Shown here one piece after another: positions 1 to 8,508 of a DNA stretch of 64,000 nucleotides; positions within the stretch are counted from its first letter, which is position 1; the number at the start of each line of letters is the position of its first letter. Where the stretch lies: contig NZ_JAPIVO010000003.1 of the NCBI RefSeq assembly GCF_026239655.1, positions 496,001 through 560,000 of the forward strand, given 5' to 3'. Origin of the DNA: Pedobacter sp. MR2016-24. GTDB taxonomy: Bacteria > Bacteroidota > Bacteroidia > Sphingobacteriales > Sphingobacteriaceae. Position numbers and translations under genes: made by a program. The notes beneath the pieces were generated by a model. It worked only from the letters and a program-made list of their open reading frames with translations. It was not told where the DNA came from and did no database searches.

Positions 1-1633
1 GATCAATTATAACAGCTACAACTGGACTGTCCGTAACCAACTGATGTACCATACCCAGCTGCGCGGTGGCAAAGATGAGCTGAATCTGCAGGCCGGACAG
101 GAAGTTCAGGAGCAATACCGTAATTCGGAAACCACTACTGTACGTGGGTATAACAGGGATCTGACCACTTACAGTCTGCTGGATTACAACACCCTGGCGC
201 AAGGTGTATTTGGTGCGGTAGGTTCTTTCAGAAGTGTATTTAACGAGCGGCCTTTTGTGGAGCTTTATGAGCGCCAGCGGTACCGTTCTTATTTTGGTTT
301 GATGAACTATAGCTTTGAGGGAAAATATATCCTTGATGCCAGTATCAGAAGAGATTTCAGTAACCTGTTCGCAACCAACAGCTCGTCACAGAAAAAACCT
401 GCTTATAGTTTTGGTGGTAAATGGCTGATCACCAGAGAAGATTTTATGAAATCGCATACCTGGATAGACAATCTCGGATTGCGTGTCACCTATGGTATTA
501 CAGGAAATTCACCTTACCTGAAAGCAGGTGCACTACAGGATATCTTAGCAACGGAGATCAACAATACTTATGGTAATTCACTATATATCACTTCCCCTCA
601 AAACAATAAACTGAGCTGGGAAAGTACACATTCTTTCAATACAGGGATCGACTTTGGCCTGCTGGCTGGTCGTTTAAACGGAAGTATTGATTACTATTCA
701 AAAAATACCACCGACTTGCTGGGAAAATTGCCGACAAACCCGCTTACGGGTTCGGATAACATTTCCGGTAACGTAGGTAATATCACCAATAAAGGTATAG
801 AAGTTACTTTACGTTCAATGAACATCCAAAGCGCTGCATTTAGCTGGACGAGTAATTTTGTATTCAGCTATAACCAAAACAAACTGGTGACCTATTCCGC
901 ACTTGATGCTTCACAAAACACGGCATCTTTCCGTCTCAATGCAGCTCAGGTGGTAGGTTATACCAGTTCTCCCCTGTTTGCTTACCATTATATGGGACTG
1001 GATAATATGGGTGATCCTCAAATCAGACTGGCGGATGGCAGTATCACCAAAGAGGTTGATGCCGCTACTGCAGATGACCTGGTTTATATGGGTACGACAC
1101 AGCCTAAATTCAATGGTGGTTTGAGCAATACTTTCCGTTATAAAAACATCTCCCTTACTGCAAATATGATTTATAACCTGGGTGGGGTAATGAGAAGAGA
1201 CGTGAATACTTTTTACTATGGTCGCGCGGGTCAGAATGCTTCCGGCTTTGCGGGTAACCTGAATGAGGACTTTGATTTGCGCTGGAAAAAACCAGGCGAT
1301 GAAGCCTTTACAGATATCCCTTCATACGTAGCCAATGCGGGTATCTCTACCAACCGCCGTAATACGCAGTATTATACTTTTGCGGATATCAATGTGGTCA
1401 GTTCATCTTATATCAAACTGCGCGACATTACGCTTTCGTATGATTTCACTGCGCGTTTGCTGCGCGCCATCCACCTGGATGCGGCGCGGATATATATGCA
1501 GACCGGCAATTTCATGTTATGGAAAGCGAATAAATACGATATCGATCCTGAATACCAGACATTTAGTGTAGGTACCCGTTCTATTCCTGCATTTTCTCAT
1601 CCTTTAACTTTAGGTGTAAACGTTACTTTTTAA
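1..1633 (+). CDS. SusC/RagA-type TonB-dependent receptor, C-terminal part (truncated by window edge)
   Basis: The frame is open from the first bases of the window, so the start lies upstream; about 543 residues are visible where a complete SusC has around 1000. Seen: repeated beta-strand segments typical of the C-terminal barrel (INYNSYNW, YGITGNSPYLKAG, FNTGIDFGLLAGRLNGSIDYY, a terminal VNVTF ending in Phe). Known: SusC proteins are outer-membrane barrels that import oligosaccharides or peptides with a SusD lid, powered by TonB. The stop is 11 bp before the SusD gene, followed by two thioredoxin-like genes, so this is one operon. The substrate cannot be told from the sequence. Confidence 0.93.
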   Translation, partial: INYNSYNWTVRNQLMYHTQLRGGKDELNLQAGQEVQEQYRNSETTTVRGYNRDLTTYSLLDYNTLAQGVFGAVGSFRSVFNERPFVELYERQRYRSYFGLMNYSFEGKYILDASIRRDFSNLFATNSSSQKKPAYSFGGKWLITREDFMKSHTWIDNLGLRVTYGITGNSPYLKAGALQDILATEINNTYGNSLYITSPQNNKLSWESTHSFNTGIDFGLLAGRLNGSIDYYSKNTTDLLGKLPTNPLTGSDNISGNVGNITNKGIEVTLRSMNIQSAAFSWTSNFVFSYNQNKLVTYSALDASQNTASFRLNAAQVVGYTSSPLFAYHYMGLDNMGDPQIRLADGSITKEVDAATADDLVYMGTTQPKFNGGLSNTFRYKNISLTANMIYNLGGVMRRDVNTFYYGRAGQNASGFAGNLNEDFDLRWKKPGDEAFTDIPSYVANAGISTNRRNTQYYTFADINVVSSSYIKLRDITLSYDFTARLLRAIHLDAARIYMQTGNFMLWKANKYDIDPEYQTFSVGTRSIPAFSHPLTLGVNVTF

Positions 1634-1644
1634 CCTCCATTGTC

Positions 1645-3108
1645 ATGAATAACAAAACTATAATTACTATAATCACCATAATTAGCCTCAGTACGTCAGC
1701 TTGTAAAAAGGATTTCCTCAATCTGGTACCGCAATCACAGCAAGTGGCTGAAACTACGGAAGACTATCGGCTGCTGCTGAATGATAAACGCTTTTTTGCA
1801 TATGACTTTGCCGGAGGCTGGCAGGGACAGGTATTGATGGGCGACGATGTCGCGGCTGAAGGAACATTTTTCAGCAGAGCCATAGCCCCTTCACAGAAAG
1901 CTTTCAGATGGGACGATGATATTTTCCAATCTGGCGATATTGACTGGACGCAAGGCCTTTTTCTGGCCAACTTGTATACGTTGAACAAGGTGATCAACGA
2001 AGTAAGCGAATCTACCAAAGGCACTGCGCAGCAAAAAGCAACGGTCCTGGGCGAAGCTTATGCTACAAGAGCCTGGTTGTACTTCCAGTTTGTGAACTTC
2101 TTCGGTAAATCTTATACCAAAGCATCTGCAGGTACAGATCTGGCCTTCCCTATCATCAAAACAGCAGATGTGACTGTTCAGAAATTTACCCGCGCAACAG
2201 TGCAGGAAGTTTATGATTTCATTGAAGCTGATTTTAAAAGCGCTATTGCCAACTTACCCCTGACCAGCGAAAGTGCAATACACTTTAACCGATCGGCTGC
2301 CAAAGGTTTATTGGCCAAGGTTTACCTGTTTAGCGACCGCAATACGGAAGCCTTGCAATTGTTTAATGAGTCGCTGGCCGACAATGCAGCGGCTGCAATA
2401 CCTGCAAGACTATACAATTATAATACTGAATTTGCCCCGGGCGGCAAGTTTGATCCGGTAACCAGCAGCGGTCCGTCTAATTCGCCTGGTATTAACTACC
2501 TCGATGTGACAGAGTCTATTGTAGCCAAATCATTTTACAACAGTTCCTACAGTGGTAACGGTTACGGTAATGATTTCATCGTGCTTTCTGAGAAGACGCA
2601 TAACCTCTTTGACAAAGGTGATCTGAGGCTGAATTTTTATGCCGCACAGTTCCCTTACCAGGAGACCAATCCATCCGGCAGACTCTCCAAAATAGGTGTA
2701 CAATATACCAAGTTCGGCCTGCAGCTTTCGGAACTTTACCTGCTGCGTGCGGAGTGTAAAGTTAGGCTCAATGACCTGAGCGGAGCGGTAGCAGACCTGA
2801 TGATTTTACGCAATGCGAGAATGCCAGCGACTATTTCCGCGGTTCCAGCTACATCTGCCGGTTCACAGCGTGCATTGCTGAGTTTCATCTTTGATGAACG
2901 CGAACGTGAGTTTGCGGCAGAAGGTTACCGCTGGTTTGATATGCGCCGCGAAGCGGTGGATCCACTCCTCACGCCTAAAACCTATACGCATACGCTATAT
3001 GATACGGATGGAGCGGCAACGACTTATACGTTGAGAAGAGAACGTTTAACGATGCGCCTGCCTTATCATATCATGATCTCTAATCCTGACATGCCTAATA
3101 ACCCTTAA
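1645..3108 (+). CDS. SusD/RagB-family outer-membrane lipoprotein
   Basis: A 487-residue protein with a lipoprotein signal ending TSAC, acylated Cys at residue 20, followed by KKDFLNLVPQ, a common mature SusD N-terminus. The TPR-like helical region (EAYATRAWLYFQFVNFFGKSY) and the C-terminal block FIFDEREREFAAEGYRWFDM are hallmarks of SusD. Such proteins form the surface lid over the SusC barrel and bind ligand. It lies 11 bp after the SusC gene and 16 bp before a thioredoxin-fold gene, so it is co-transcribed. The length is normal for the family. Confidence 0.95.
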   Translation: MNNKTIITIITIISLSTSACKKDFLNLVPQSQQVAETTEDYRLLLNDKRFFAYDFAGGWQGQVLMGDDVAAEGTFFSRAIAPSQKAFRWDDDIFQSGDIDWTQGLFLANLYTLNKVINEVSESTKGTAQQKATVLGEAYATRAWLYFQFVNFFGKSYTKASAGTDLAFPIIKTADVTVQKFTRATVQEVYDFIEADFKSAIANLPLTSESAIHFNRSAAKGLLAKVYLFSDRNTEALQLFNESLADNAAAAIPARLYNYNTEFAPGGKFDPVTSSGPSNSPGINYLDVTESIVAKSFYNSSYSGNGYGNDFIVLSEKTHNLFDKGDLRLNFYAAQFPYQETNPSGRLSKIGVQYTKFGLQLSELYLLRAECKVRLNDLSGAVADLMILRNARMPATISAVPATSAGSQRALLSFIFDEREREFAAEGYRWFDMRREAVDPLLTPKTYTHTLYDTDGAATTYTLRRERLTMRLPYHIMISNPDMPNNP

Positions 3109-3124
3109 TACAAATACACACAAA

Positions 3125-4276
3125 ATGAAAACGACAACAACTATATTTTGCCTGGCATTTACGGCGATAGCCGGCCTGGCGAAGGCACAACATCCATTTA
3201 CCATTGAAGGTCAGCTTAGTGCTGATAAACAAGGATTTATCACCCTCGATTATGATCAAAAAGGTGAATATGTACGTGATTCAGCGACCGTAACCAATGG
3301 AAAATTTAAATTCAGCGGTACTTTCGGGGATCCGGTTTATGCAACATTAGACCTGAATCCGGTACGAGGCTATGTTACTCCCGACAAGGTAAAGCCTGCC
3401 GAGCAGGCCAAATTTTTTATCGATGGAAAAATGACGGTAAAAAGCTCCGGAGGATTAAAAGAGGCATTGATCAGAGGCGGTAAAACACAGGCCGATTACC
3501 TGGTGCGTGATGCCTTCTACAAACCGCTGAATGCACAGCTGGCGGTTTTAAGTGAGGAGATGCGTCCTTTATATCAGGACAAGAATACGGAAGCGATGAA
3601 ACCTGTACAGGCTAAAATAGGTGACCTGCTGAAACAGGCGCAGCAAATCGACAGTACCTTTATCCGTCAGCATCCCGACAGTTATGTTGCTTTTGACATC
3701 TGGAGAAGTAAACATACCAAAGGTTATGCGCGACCAGAATGGCGCACTGAGTTTGAGCGTTTCAGTAAGCGTATCAGAAATACAGAAGAAGGAAAACTGA
3801 TGGCTGAAAAGCTTGCAAAAGCGGATTTGCTGAGCACTGGTAAAGTTGCTCCCGGTTTTAGCCTGAAAGATTTGAGTGGTAAAACAGTTTCCTTAGCAGA
3901 TTTCAAAGGTAAAAATGTTTTACTGGTCTTCTGGAACCGCTGGTTTGTCCCTTTTGAAACATTCAGTTTATATATGCGCCGCACAGAAAAAAGACTAAAA
4001 GATAAAAATACAGTGATTGTAGGCATCAGTTATGATGATGATTCCACATGGCGCAGCGCAGCTGCTGCTGAGTTCCCCAATTGGATCAATCTCAACGCCA
4101 TAGCGGAAAAAAGTTCGCGTAAGGATATGGGCACGACTGCAAAAGCATATGGTATCTATAGCGGAACGCATTTACCTTCTGCTTACTTTATTGGGCAGGA
4201 TGGCAAATTTGCAACGGACCGTATCAATTTAAATGACAATGAACTGGGTTCAAAACTGGAAAAACTAATCAAATAA
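3125..4276 (+). CDS. DUF4369-thioredoxin-fold protein lacking both active-site cysteines
   Basis: A 383-residue exported protein: signal peptide at 1-21 (ending LAKAQ), a DUF4369-like beta domain at about 24-115, a helical linker, then a TlpA/AhpC-type thioredoxin fold from about 240 (VAPGFSLKDLSGKTVSLADF). The normal WCxPC motif reads WFVPF at residues 273-277, so both Cys are Phe (codons TTT at 3944 and 3953; Cys to Phe needs one base each). The cis-proline region (THLPSAYFI) is kept. It therefore cannot do CxxC disulfide exchange and may act as a binding or chaperone-like partner of the intact TlpA protein starting 3 bp after its stop. This is an intact ORF, not an obvious pseudogene. Confidence 0.88.
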   Translation: MKTTTTIFCLAFTAIAGLAKAQHPFTIEGQLSADKQGFITLDYDQKGEYVRDSATVTNGKFKFSGTFGDPVYATLDLNPVRGYVTPDKVKPAEQAKFFIDGKMTVKSSGGLKEALIRGGKTQADYLVRDAFYKPLNAQLAVLSEEMRPLYQDKNTEAMKPVQAKIGDLLKQAQQIDSTFIRQHPDSYVAFDIWRSKHTKGYARPEWRTEFERFSKRIRNTEEGKLMAEKLAKADLLSTGKVAPGFSLKDLSGKTVSLADFKGKNVLLVFWNRWFVPFETFSLYMRRTEKRLKDKNTVIVGISYDDDSTWRSAAAAEFPNWINLNAIAEKSSRKDMGTTAKAYGIYSGTHLPSAYFIGQDGKFATDRINLNDNELGSKLEKLIK

Positions 4277-4278
4277 AA

Positions 4279-4842
4279 ATGAAGAAAATAGCCCTGATTA
4301 TCCTGCTGCACTTATCTGCAGCAGGATTATATGCACAGACCACAAGGATCCCGGACTTCCCGGATACAGGTGAAGAATTGAGCAGCTACCCGGCAGTAGA
4401 ATGGTTGAAAGGCGGACCTATTACCACATTTGACCCCGACAAAACCTATATCGTTGAACTCTGGGCCACCTGGTGTGTTCCCTGTATTGCTGCGATGCCG
4501 CATATCGCTGAACTGAATGAAAAGTTTAAAGATAAAGGCGTGGTATTTATCGCACAGGATGTGATGGAATATGACCGCGAAAAAGTGGTGAATTTTGTAA
4601 AAGCCAAAGCTGAACTGGCGCATATCAATGTGGCTTTCGCAGGTGCGGAAGGCAATGAATTTGAACAGCGCTGGGTAAAGGGTGCAGGCGTAAATGGCAT
4701 TCCGCAAACCTTTATTATCCAGGGCAATAAGCTGATGTGGCAAACTACGCCATATATGCTGAATGAGAAAGTACTGCAGCTTTTAGTAGACCATCAATTC
4801 ACGATAGATGCGGCGAAAGCACTCGTCAGTAAAAAAGACTAA
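4279..4842 (+). CDS. TlpA-like periplasmic thiol-disulfide oxidoreductase
   Basis: A 187-residue protein with signal peptide (MKKIALIILL, cleavage near LYAQ) and a thioredoxin fold. The active site LWATWCVPC is intact with Cys66 and Cys69, and the cis-proline is in GVNGIPQTFII. Known: TlpA/ResA proteins reduce disulfides in the periplasm, for example in cytochrome c maturation or in enzymes of the same locus. It is the last gene of the SusC-SusD-DUF4369 operon and is followed by a hairpin terminator at 4865-4895. It probably supplies the redox activity that its upstream neighbour has lost; that division of labour is inference. Confidence 0.92.
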   Translation: MKKIALIILLHLSAAGLYAQTTRIPDFPDTGEELSSYPAVEWLKGGPITTFDPDKTYIVELWATWCVPCIAAMPHIAELNEKFKDKGVVFIAQDVMEYDREKVVNFVKAKAELAHINVAFAGAEGNEFEQRWVKGAGVNGIPQTFIIQGNKLMWQTTPYMLNEKVLQLLVDHQFTIDAAKALVSKKD

Positions 4843-4864
4843 GCTGAGGTTGGGATAATTCATG

Positions 4865-4895
4865 AGTCGCCCGTAGCAGCAAGTTGCGGGCGACT
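4865..4895. terminator. Hairpin terminator between convergent genes
   Basis: A 9-bp perfect stem, AGTCGCCCG (4865-4873) against CGGGCGACT (4887-4895), with a 13-nt loop, followed on the + strand by a short AT stretch (TATTTA). It lies between the stop of the thioredoxin gene and the stop of the convergent histidine kinase, whose stop codon touches the stem. It can serve both directions. Confidence 0.7.
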
Positions 4896-6625
4896 TATTT
4901 ATAGCTGACCAGGGCAAGCAGTTTATTTTTCAGGTCATGCAGCTGAAAGGGCTTAGCGAGATAGTCATCCATTCCGCATTCCTTCACCCTGGTTTGAATA
5001 TCATCAGAAACCGAACCTGTAAGCGCAATAATATGGATCTTCGCTTTTTCTGTATCATTCAGCAGCCGGATTGCTTTTGTGGCTTCAACCCCGTCCATCA
5101 CGGGCATATGCATATCCATCAGGATCAGGTCATAGTTCTCCCGCATCAGGGCATCAATTACCTGCTCCCCGTTTTCAACGATATCCGCTTCCATATTCCA
5201 TTGTTTGAAAAGCTGACGCATAAAAAATATATTCATCACATTATCTTCTGCCACTAATACCTTCAGCTGACTCAAAGCCATAGGATCGTCTGTCTCAGTT
5301 TCGCTGTTTAGCTGTGCTGCGGGGGCTTCCTGCAGGGTCATATCAAAATAAAAACTACTCCCCTTTTCCGGAGCACTGTTCACCTTTATTTCGCTGCCAA
5401 ACATACTGACCAGTTCTTTGACAATACTCAGTCCCAAACCTGTGCCCCCATATTTCCGGGCGGTGCTGCTCGATGCCTGAACGAAAGGTTCAAAGATTTT
5501 GTCCTGCTGGCTCTGGCTTAAACCTATTCCGGTATCCTTCACTGTTAGCCTGATGGTATAAGCGGCTGCATTGTGCGCCACCAAGCGCGCAGTAATCATC
5601 ACTTCTCCCACTGCAGTAAATTTGATAGCATTACCCACAAGATTGTACATCACCTGGCTTAAACGCGTAGGATCGCCTAAAAATTCCTTTTTCCTGAGCT
5701 GTTCGTCCACTACCAGTACCAGTCCGACTGATTTCTCATTGGCAATACTCCTCATCCCACTGCTGATTCCATGCAGCAGTGTATCCAGGTTAAAGACCAC
5801 GCTTTCCAGTTCCAGCTTACCGGATTCAAGTTTGTTGATATCCAGAATATTGCTGACCAGCGATAAGAGTCCTTCGGCCGAAAATTTCAGCCCCTGTAAC
5901 TGTTCTTTTTGTGTTGGATTAGTATTGTTATTTGCCAGTAAAGTTGAAATGCCTATTACAGAATTTAAGGGTGTCCTGAGTTCGTGCGACATCATGGAGA
6001 GGAAGTTGCTTTTGGCCACAGCAGCTTCCGCAAGTTCATCATTGAGCATTTCCTTCTGCGCTATCGTAGAATACAGGACGCCGTGAAAATAATAATGGGA
6101 GAATAAGATAACCAGGAAATTGATCACAATGTAGAGGTCGTTCAGACCTTGCGGCAGTAACTGAAGACCAGTGAAACGGAAACTGATATAATGGCACAAG
6201 ATCACTGCAGCCGACGCCAGCACCGTATAAATTGTCCCCCACTTTTTATTCAGACCATAAAATCCGGAGATAACTACCATGTAGATGGCCTGGCAGGTGA
6301 CAATATCTGTACCTACCTGCTGATTAAATACCCGGTAATACACATGCATAATAGTCGCAATAATCGCATAGTGTATGCCCCATTTGATAATTTTCGGGAA
6401 CCTGCGCAGCAGCACAATCATGAATAAAGAACTGATGATGAGACGGATTGCACGCATACTGCCGTCACCATGATGATTTGAGATGGCATCCCAAAGATAA
6501 ATAAGCCCCTTAAATACATTGGCACCGAGCATCAGATAGAACAAATGTAACTGCGCCTTCTGGATTAATGTACCCGTAAAACGGGGGAAAGATGTACTTA
6601 ATTTGCGGAAGGAGAAATTGGGCAT
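4895..6625 (-). CDS. Membrane-bound hybrid histidine kinase (6TM-HisKA-HATPase-REC)
   Basis: A 576-residue protein. The first 190 residues are hydrophobic, with about six membrane segments and no large periplasmic loop, so it probably senses in or near the membrane. HisKA follows with phospho-acceptor His214 (SHELRTPLNSVIG), then HATPase_c with N-box Asn332, DTGIG at 364-368 and GTGLGL at 394-399. A C-terminal receiver has Asp504 (LILMDMHMPVMDG) and Lys558. There is no output domain, so the phosphoryl group must go to a separate partner. No cognate regulator is adjacent. It stands alone, transcribed towards the SusCD/thioredoxin operon. Confidence 0.93.
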   Translation of the reverse strand: MPNFSFRKLSTSFPRFTGTLIQKAQLHLFYLMLGANVFKGLIYLWDAISNHHGDGSMRAIRLIISSLFMIVLLRRFPKIIKWGIHYAIIATIMHVYYRVFNQQVGTDIVTCQAIYMVVISGFYGLNKKWGTIYTVLASAAVILCHYISFRFTGLQLLPQGLNDLYIVINFLVILFSHYYFHGVLYSTIAQKEMLNDELAEAAVAKSNFLSMMSHELRTPLNSVIGISTLLANNNTNPTQKEQLQGLKFSAEGLLSLVSNILDINKLESGKLELESVVFNLDTLLHGISSGMRSIANEKSVGLVLVVDEQLRKKEFLGDPTRLSQVMYNLVGNAIKFTAVGEVMITARLVAHNAAAYTIRLTVKDTGIGLSQSQQDKIFEPFVQASSSTARKYGGTGLGLSIVKELVSMFGSEIKVNSAPEKGSSFYFDMTLQEAPAAQLNSETETDDPMALSQLKVLVAEDNVMNIFFMRQLFKQWNMEADIVENGEQVIDALMRENYDLILMDMHMPVMDGVEATKAIRLLNDTEKAKIHIIALTGSVSDDIQTRVKECGMDDYLAKPFQLHDLKNKLLALVSYK

Positions 6626-6757
6626 TTGGTTAAATTAATAGCTATTCGTTATCCTGCAATCCGGGTAAAGATAAAGCTTTTTATAAAAGGATCAAATGCA
6701 GCTCAAAGCTGCTGCAAGCAATGGTTTATGAAAAAAACGATTTAGGATGACAGTCTT

Positions 6758-6781
6758 ACGTAAATTCACGACATATCATAA
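6758..6781 (+). promoter_or_regulatory. Shared upstream activator element, copy in front of the antiporter
   Basis: ACGTAAAT at 6758-6765 is followed directly by the palindromic part TCACG-ACATAT-CATAA at 6766-6781. It matches 21 of 25 positions of the copy in front of the DUF1275 operon. The gap to the -24/-12 element at 6835 is 53 bp. Proposed role: binding site of a sigma54-dependent activator (inference). Confidence 0.7.
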
Positions 6782-6834
6782 ATTCCTTTTACACTGCTAT
6801 TGCGCAGCAATCTTAAAATCAATACCTTAACTAC

Positions 6835-6850
6835 TGGTATTCAAATTGTG
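6835..6850 (+). promoter_or_regulatory. Sigma54-like -24/-12 promoter of the antiporter gene
   Basis: TGGTATTCAAATTGTG fits TGGYAYRNNNNTTGCW except for position 7 and the T in place of C after TTG. The predicted transcript starts near 6860, which is downstream of the TTG codon at 6846 and 31 nt before the ATG at 6891. Confidence 0.65.
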
Positions 6851-6890
6851 CAAATACCTGAAATTTATCCCGCAGCCATTTAATTTAGAT

Positions 6891-8501
6891 ATGCATTATA
6901 CGCTACTTCAATATTTACTCCTGCTTTCCGCAGCATTCCTCCTGATCTTACTCGCACGCCGGTTAAAAATCGCCTATCCTATATTTCTGGTGCTGGCAGG
7001 ACTGGTGATCAGTATTATCCCCGGAATGCCCGAAATTCATATAGAACCCGATCTGATCTTCCTGATTTTCCTGCCGCCATTATTGTATGAAGCTGCATGG
7101 TGGACCTCATGGAATGAGTTCTGGAAATGGAAACGTCCTATTTCACTGCTGGCATTCGGACTGGTGTTTTTCACCTCTACGGTGGTGGCCTATACCGTAT
7201 CCAGTTTTATTCCGGGATTTACACTGGCCACCGGCTTTTTGCTGGGAGGGATTATTTCTCCGCCAGATGCGATTGCGGCAACGGCGGTATTAAAGAACAT
7301 CCGTGTTCCCAAACGAATTATTACCATTCTTGAGGGGGAAAGCCTGGTTAATGATGCTTCCAGTTTAACCGTATTTCGTTTTGCCCTGGCGGCCATTGTA
7401 GCTGCAGGTGGTTTTTCATTCCGGGAAGCTTCCATCAGCTTTGTAACGGTAACCGTAATGGGGATCGTTGTCGGACTTGCTGTTGCGCATGTCATTTATT
7501 TGATTCATCGGTTTTTACCCACTACAGCGAGTATAGATTCCGCTTTCACCTTAATTTCTCCATACCTGATGTACCTGGCCGCAGAAGAATTTCACTTTTC
7601 TGGTGTAATGGCTGTGGTGAGCGGGGGACTGTTCCTTTCTTACCGCTCGCATGAGATTTTTGCGGACGGACAAAGCAGGCTGCAAACACTTAATGTCTGG
7701 TCTACCCTCTCCATTATCCTGAACGGACTGGTATTCGTGATGATTGGGCTCGAACTGCCCGCTATTGTGGCGGGACTGGAAGGTTATTCTCTTGCTGAAG
7801 CCTGGAAATACGGATTGCTGGTGAGCGCGCTGGTGATTGCCATCCGGATGATCTGGATTTACCCGGGTACCTTTATTCCGCGCTGGTTATTCAAAAGCGT
7901 ACGTAAAAATGAGGCCCATCCGGGCTGGAAAGGTTCTTTTGTGATTGGCTGGGCCGGGATGCGCGGTGTGGTTTCCCTTGCTGCGGCACTGTCATTACCA
8001 CTGACCCTGGATAACGGACAGCCGCTGCCGGAAAGGAACCTGATTATCTTTATCACCTTTGTGGTGATACTCGTGACGCTGGTGTTCCAGGGCCTGACTT
8101 TACCCTTCATCATCAAAGCGCTGAAGATCGGTGAAATTGATCCTATGGTACCTGAAGAACAGCAGGAAACAGAAATACGTTTACGTTTAACCAAAGTAGC
8201 ACTGGAGCAGCTGGAGCAGAAACACCAGGCAGAGCTGGAACAAAATGCGCTGCTGCTGGGTGTGAAGGTAGATCTTGAAAACCACATTAAACACAATCAC
8301 CTGAAACTGGATTGTATGGATTGTGCAGAGCGGGACCAAAAAGAACTACAGGTATACAAACGTGTGCTGAAAGACATTTACCGCGTACAGCGCGTAGAGT
8401 TATACCATTTACGCAAGGGAAAGGTCTATTCAGATGAATCTATCCGTAAGGAAGAAATGCAGGTGGATATTGCCGAGCTCAGAATATCTGGCGGGCAATA
8501 A
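6891..8501 (+). CDS. Na+/H+ antiporter, CPA1 family
   Basis: A 536-residue polytopic inner-membrane protein with about 12 hydrophobic helices (1-400) and a charged cytosolic tail of about 130 residues. CPA1/NhaP signatures are SPPDAIAATAVL near 123 and GESLVNDASS at 149-158, with the ion-binding Asn154-Asp155 pair. Expected to exchange Na+ (or K+) for H+ for pH and salt homeostasis. The tail carries CMDC in HLKLDCMDCAERD, a possible metal or redox site. An in-frame TTG at 6846 is possible, but the sigma54-like promoter overlaps it, so ATG at 6891 is chosen. The gene ends 7 bp from the convergent response regulator. It belongs to the proposed sigma54 regulon. Confidence 0.92.
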   Translation: MHYTLLQYLLLLSAAFLLILLARRLKIAYPIFLVLAGLVISIIPGMPEIHIEPDLIFLIFLPPLLYEAAWWTSWNEFWKWKRPISLLAFGLVFFTSTVVAYTVSSFIPGFTLATGFLLGGIISPPDAIAATAVLKNIRVPKRIITILEGESLVNDASSLTVFRFALAAIVAAGGFSFREASISFVTVTVMGIVVGLAVAHVIYLIHRFLPTTASIDSAFTLISPYLMYLAAEEFHFSGVMAVVSGGLFLSYRSHEIFADGQSRLQTLNVWSTLSIILNGLVFVMIGLELPAIVAGLEGYSLAEAWKYGLLVSALVIAIRMIWIYPGTFIPRWLFKSVRKNEAHPGWKGSFVIGWAGMRGVVSLAAALSLPLTLDNGQPLPERNLIIFITFVVILVTLVFQGLTLPFIIKALKIGEIDPMVPEEQQETEIRLRLTKVALEQLEQKHQAELEQNALLLGVKVDLENHIKHNHLKLDCMDCAERDQKELQVYKRVLKDIYRVQRVELYHLRKGKVYSDESIRKEEMQVDIAELRISGGQ

Positions 8502-8508
8502 CCAGCAC

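Noticed and set aside
4327-4743. Long minus-strand open frames inside the TlpA gene and many similar frames inside other genes
   Set aside because: They lie opposite clearly recognisable genes and show no protein-family features.
6846-6890. TTG start giving a 15-residue longer antiporter
   Set aside because: It overlaps the predicted sigma54 promoter and lies upstream of the predicted transcript start; the ATG at 6891 fits better.
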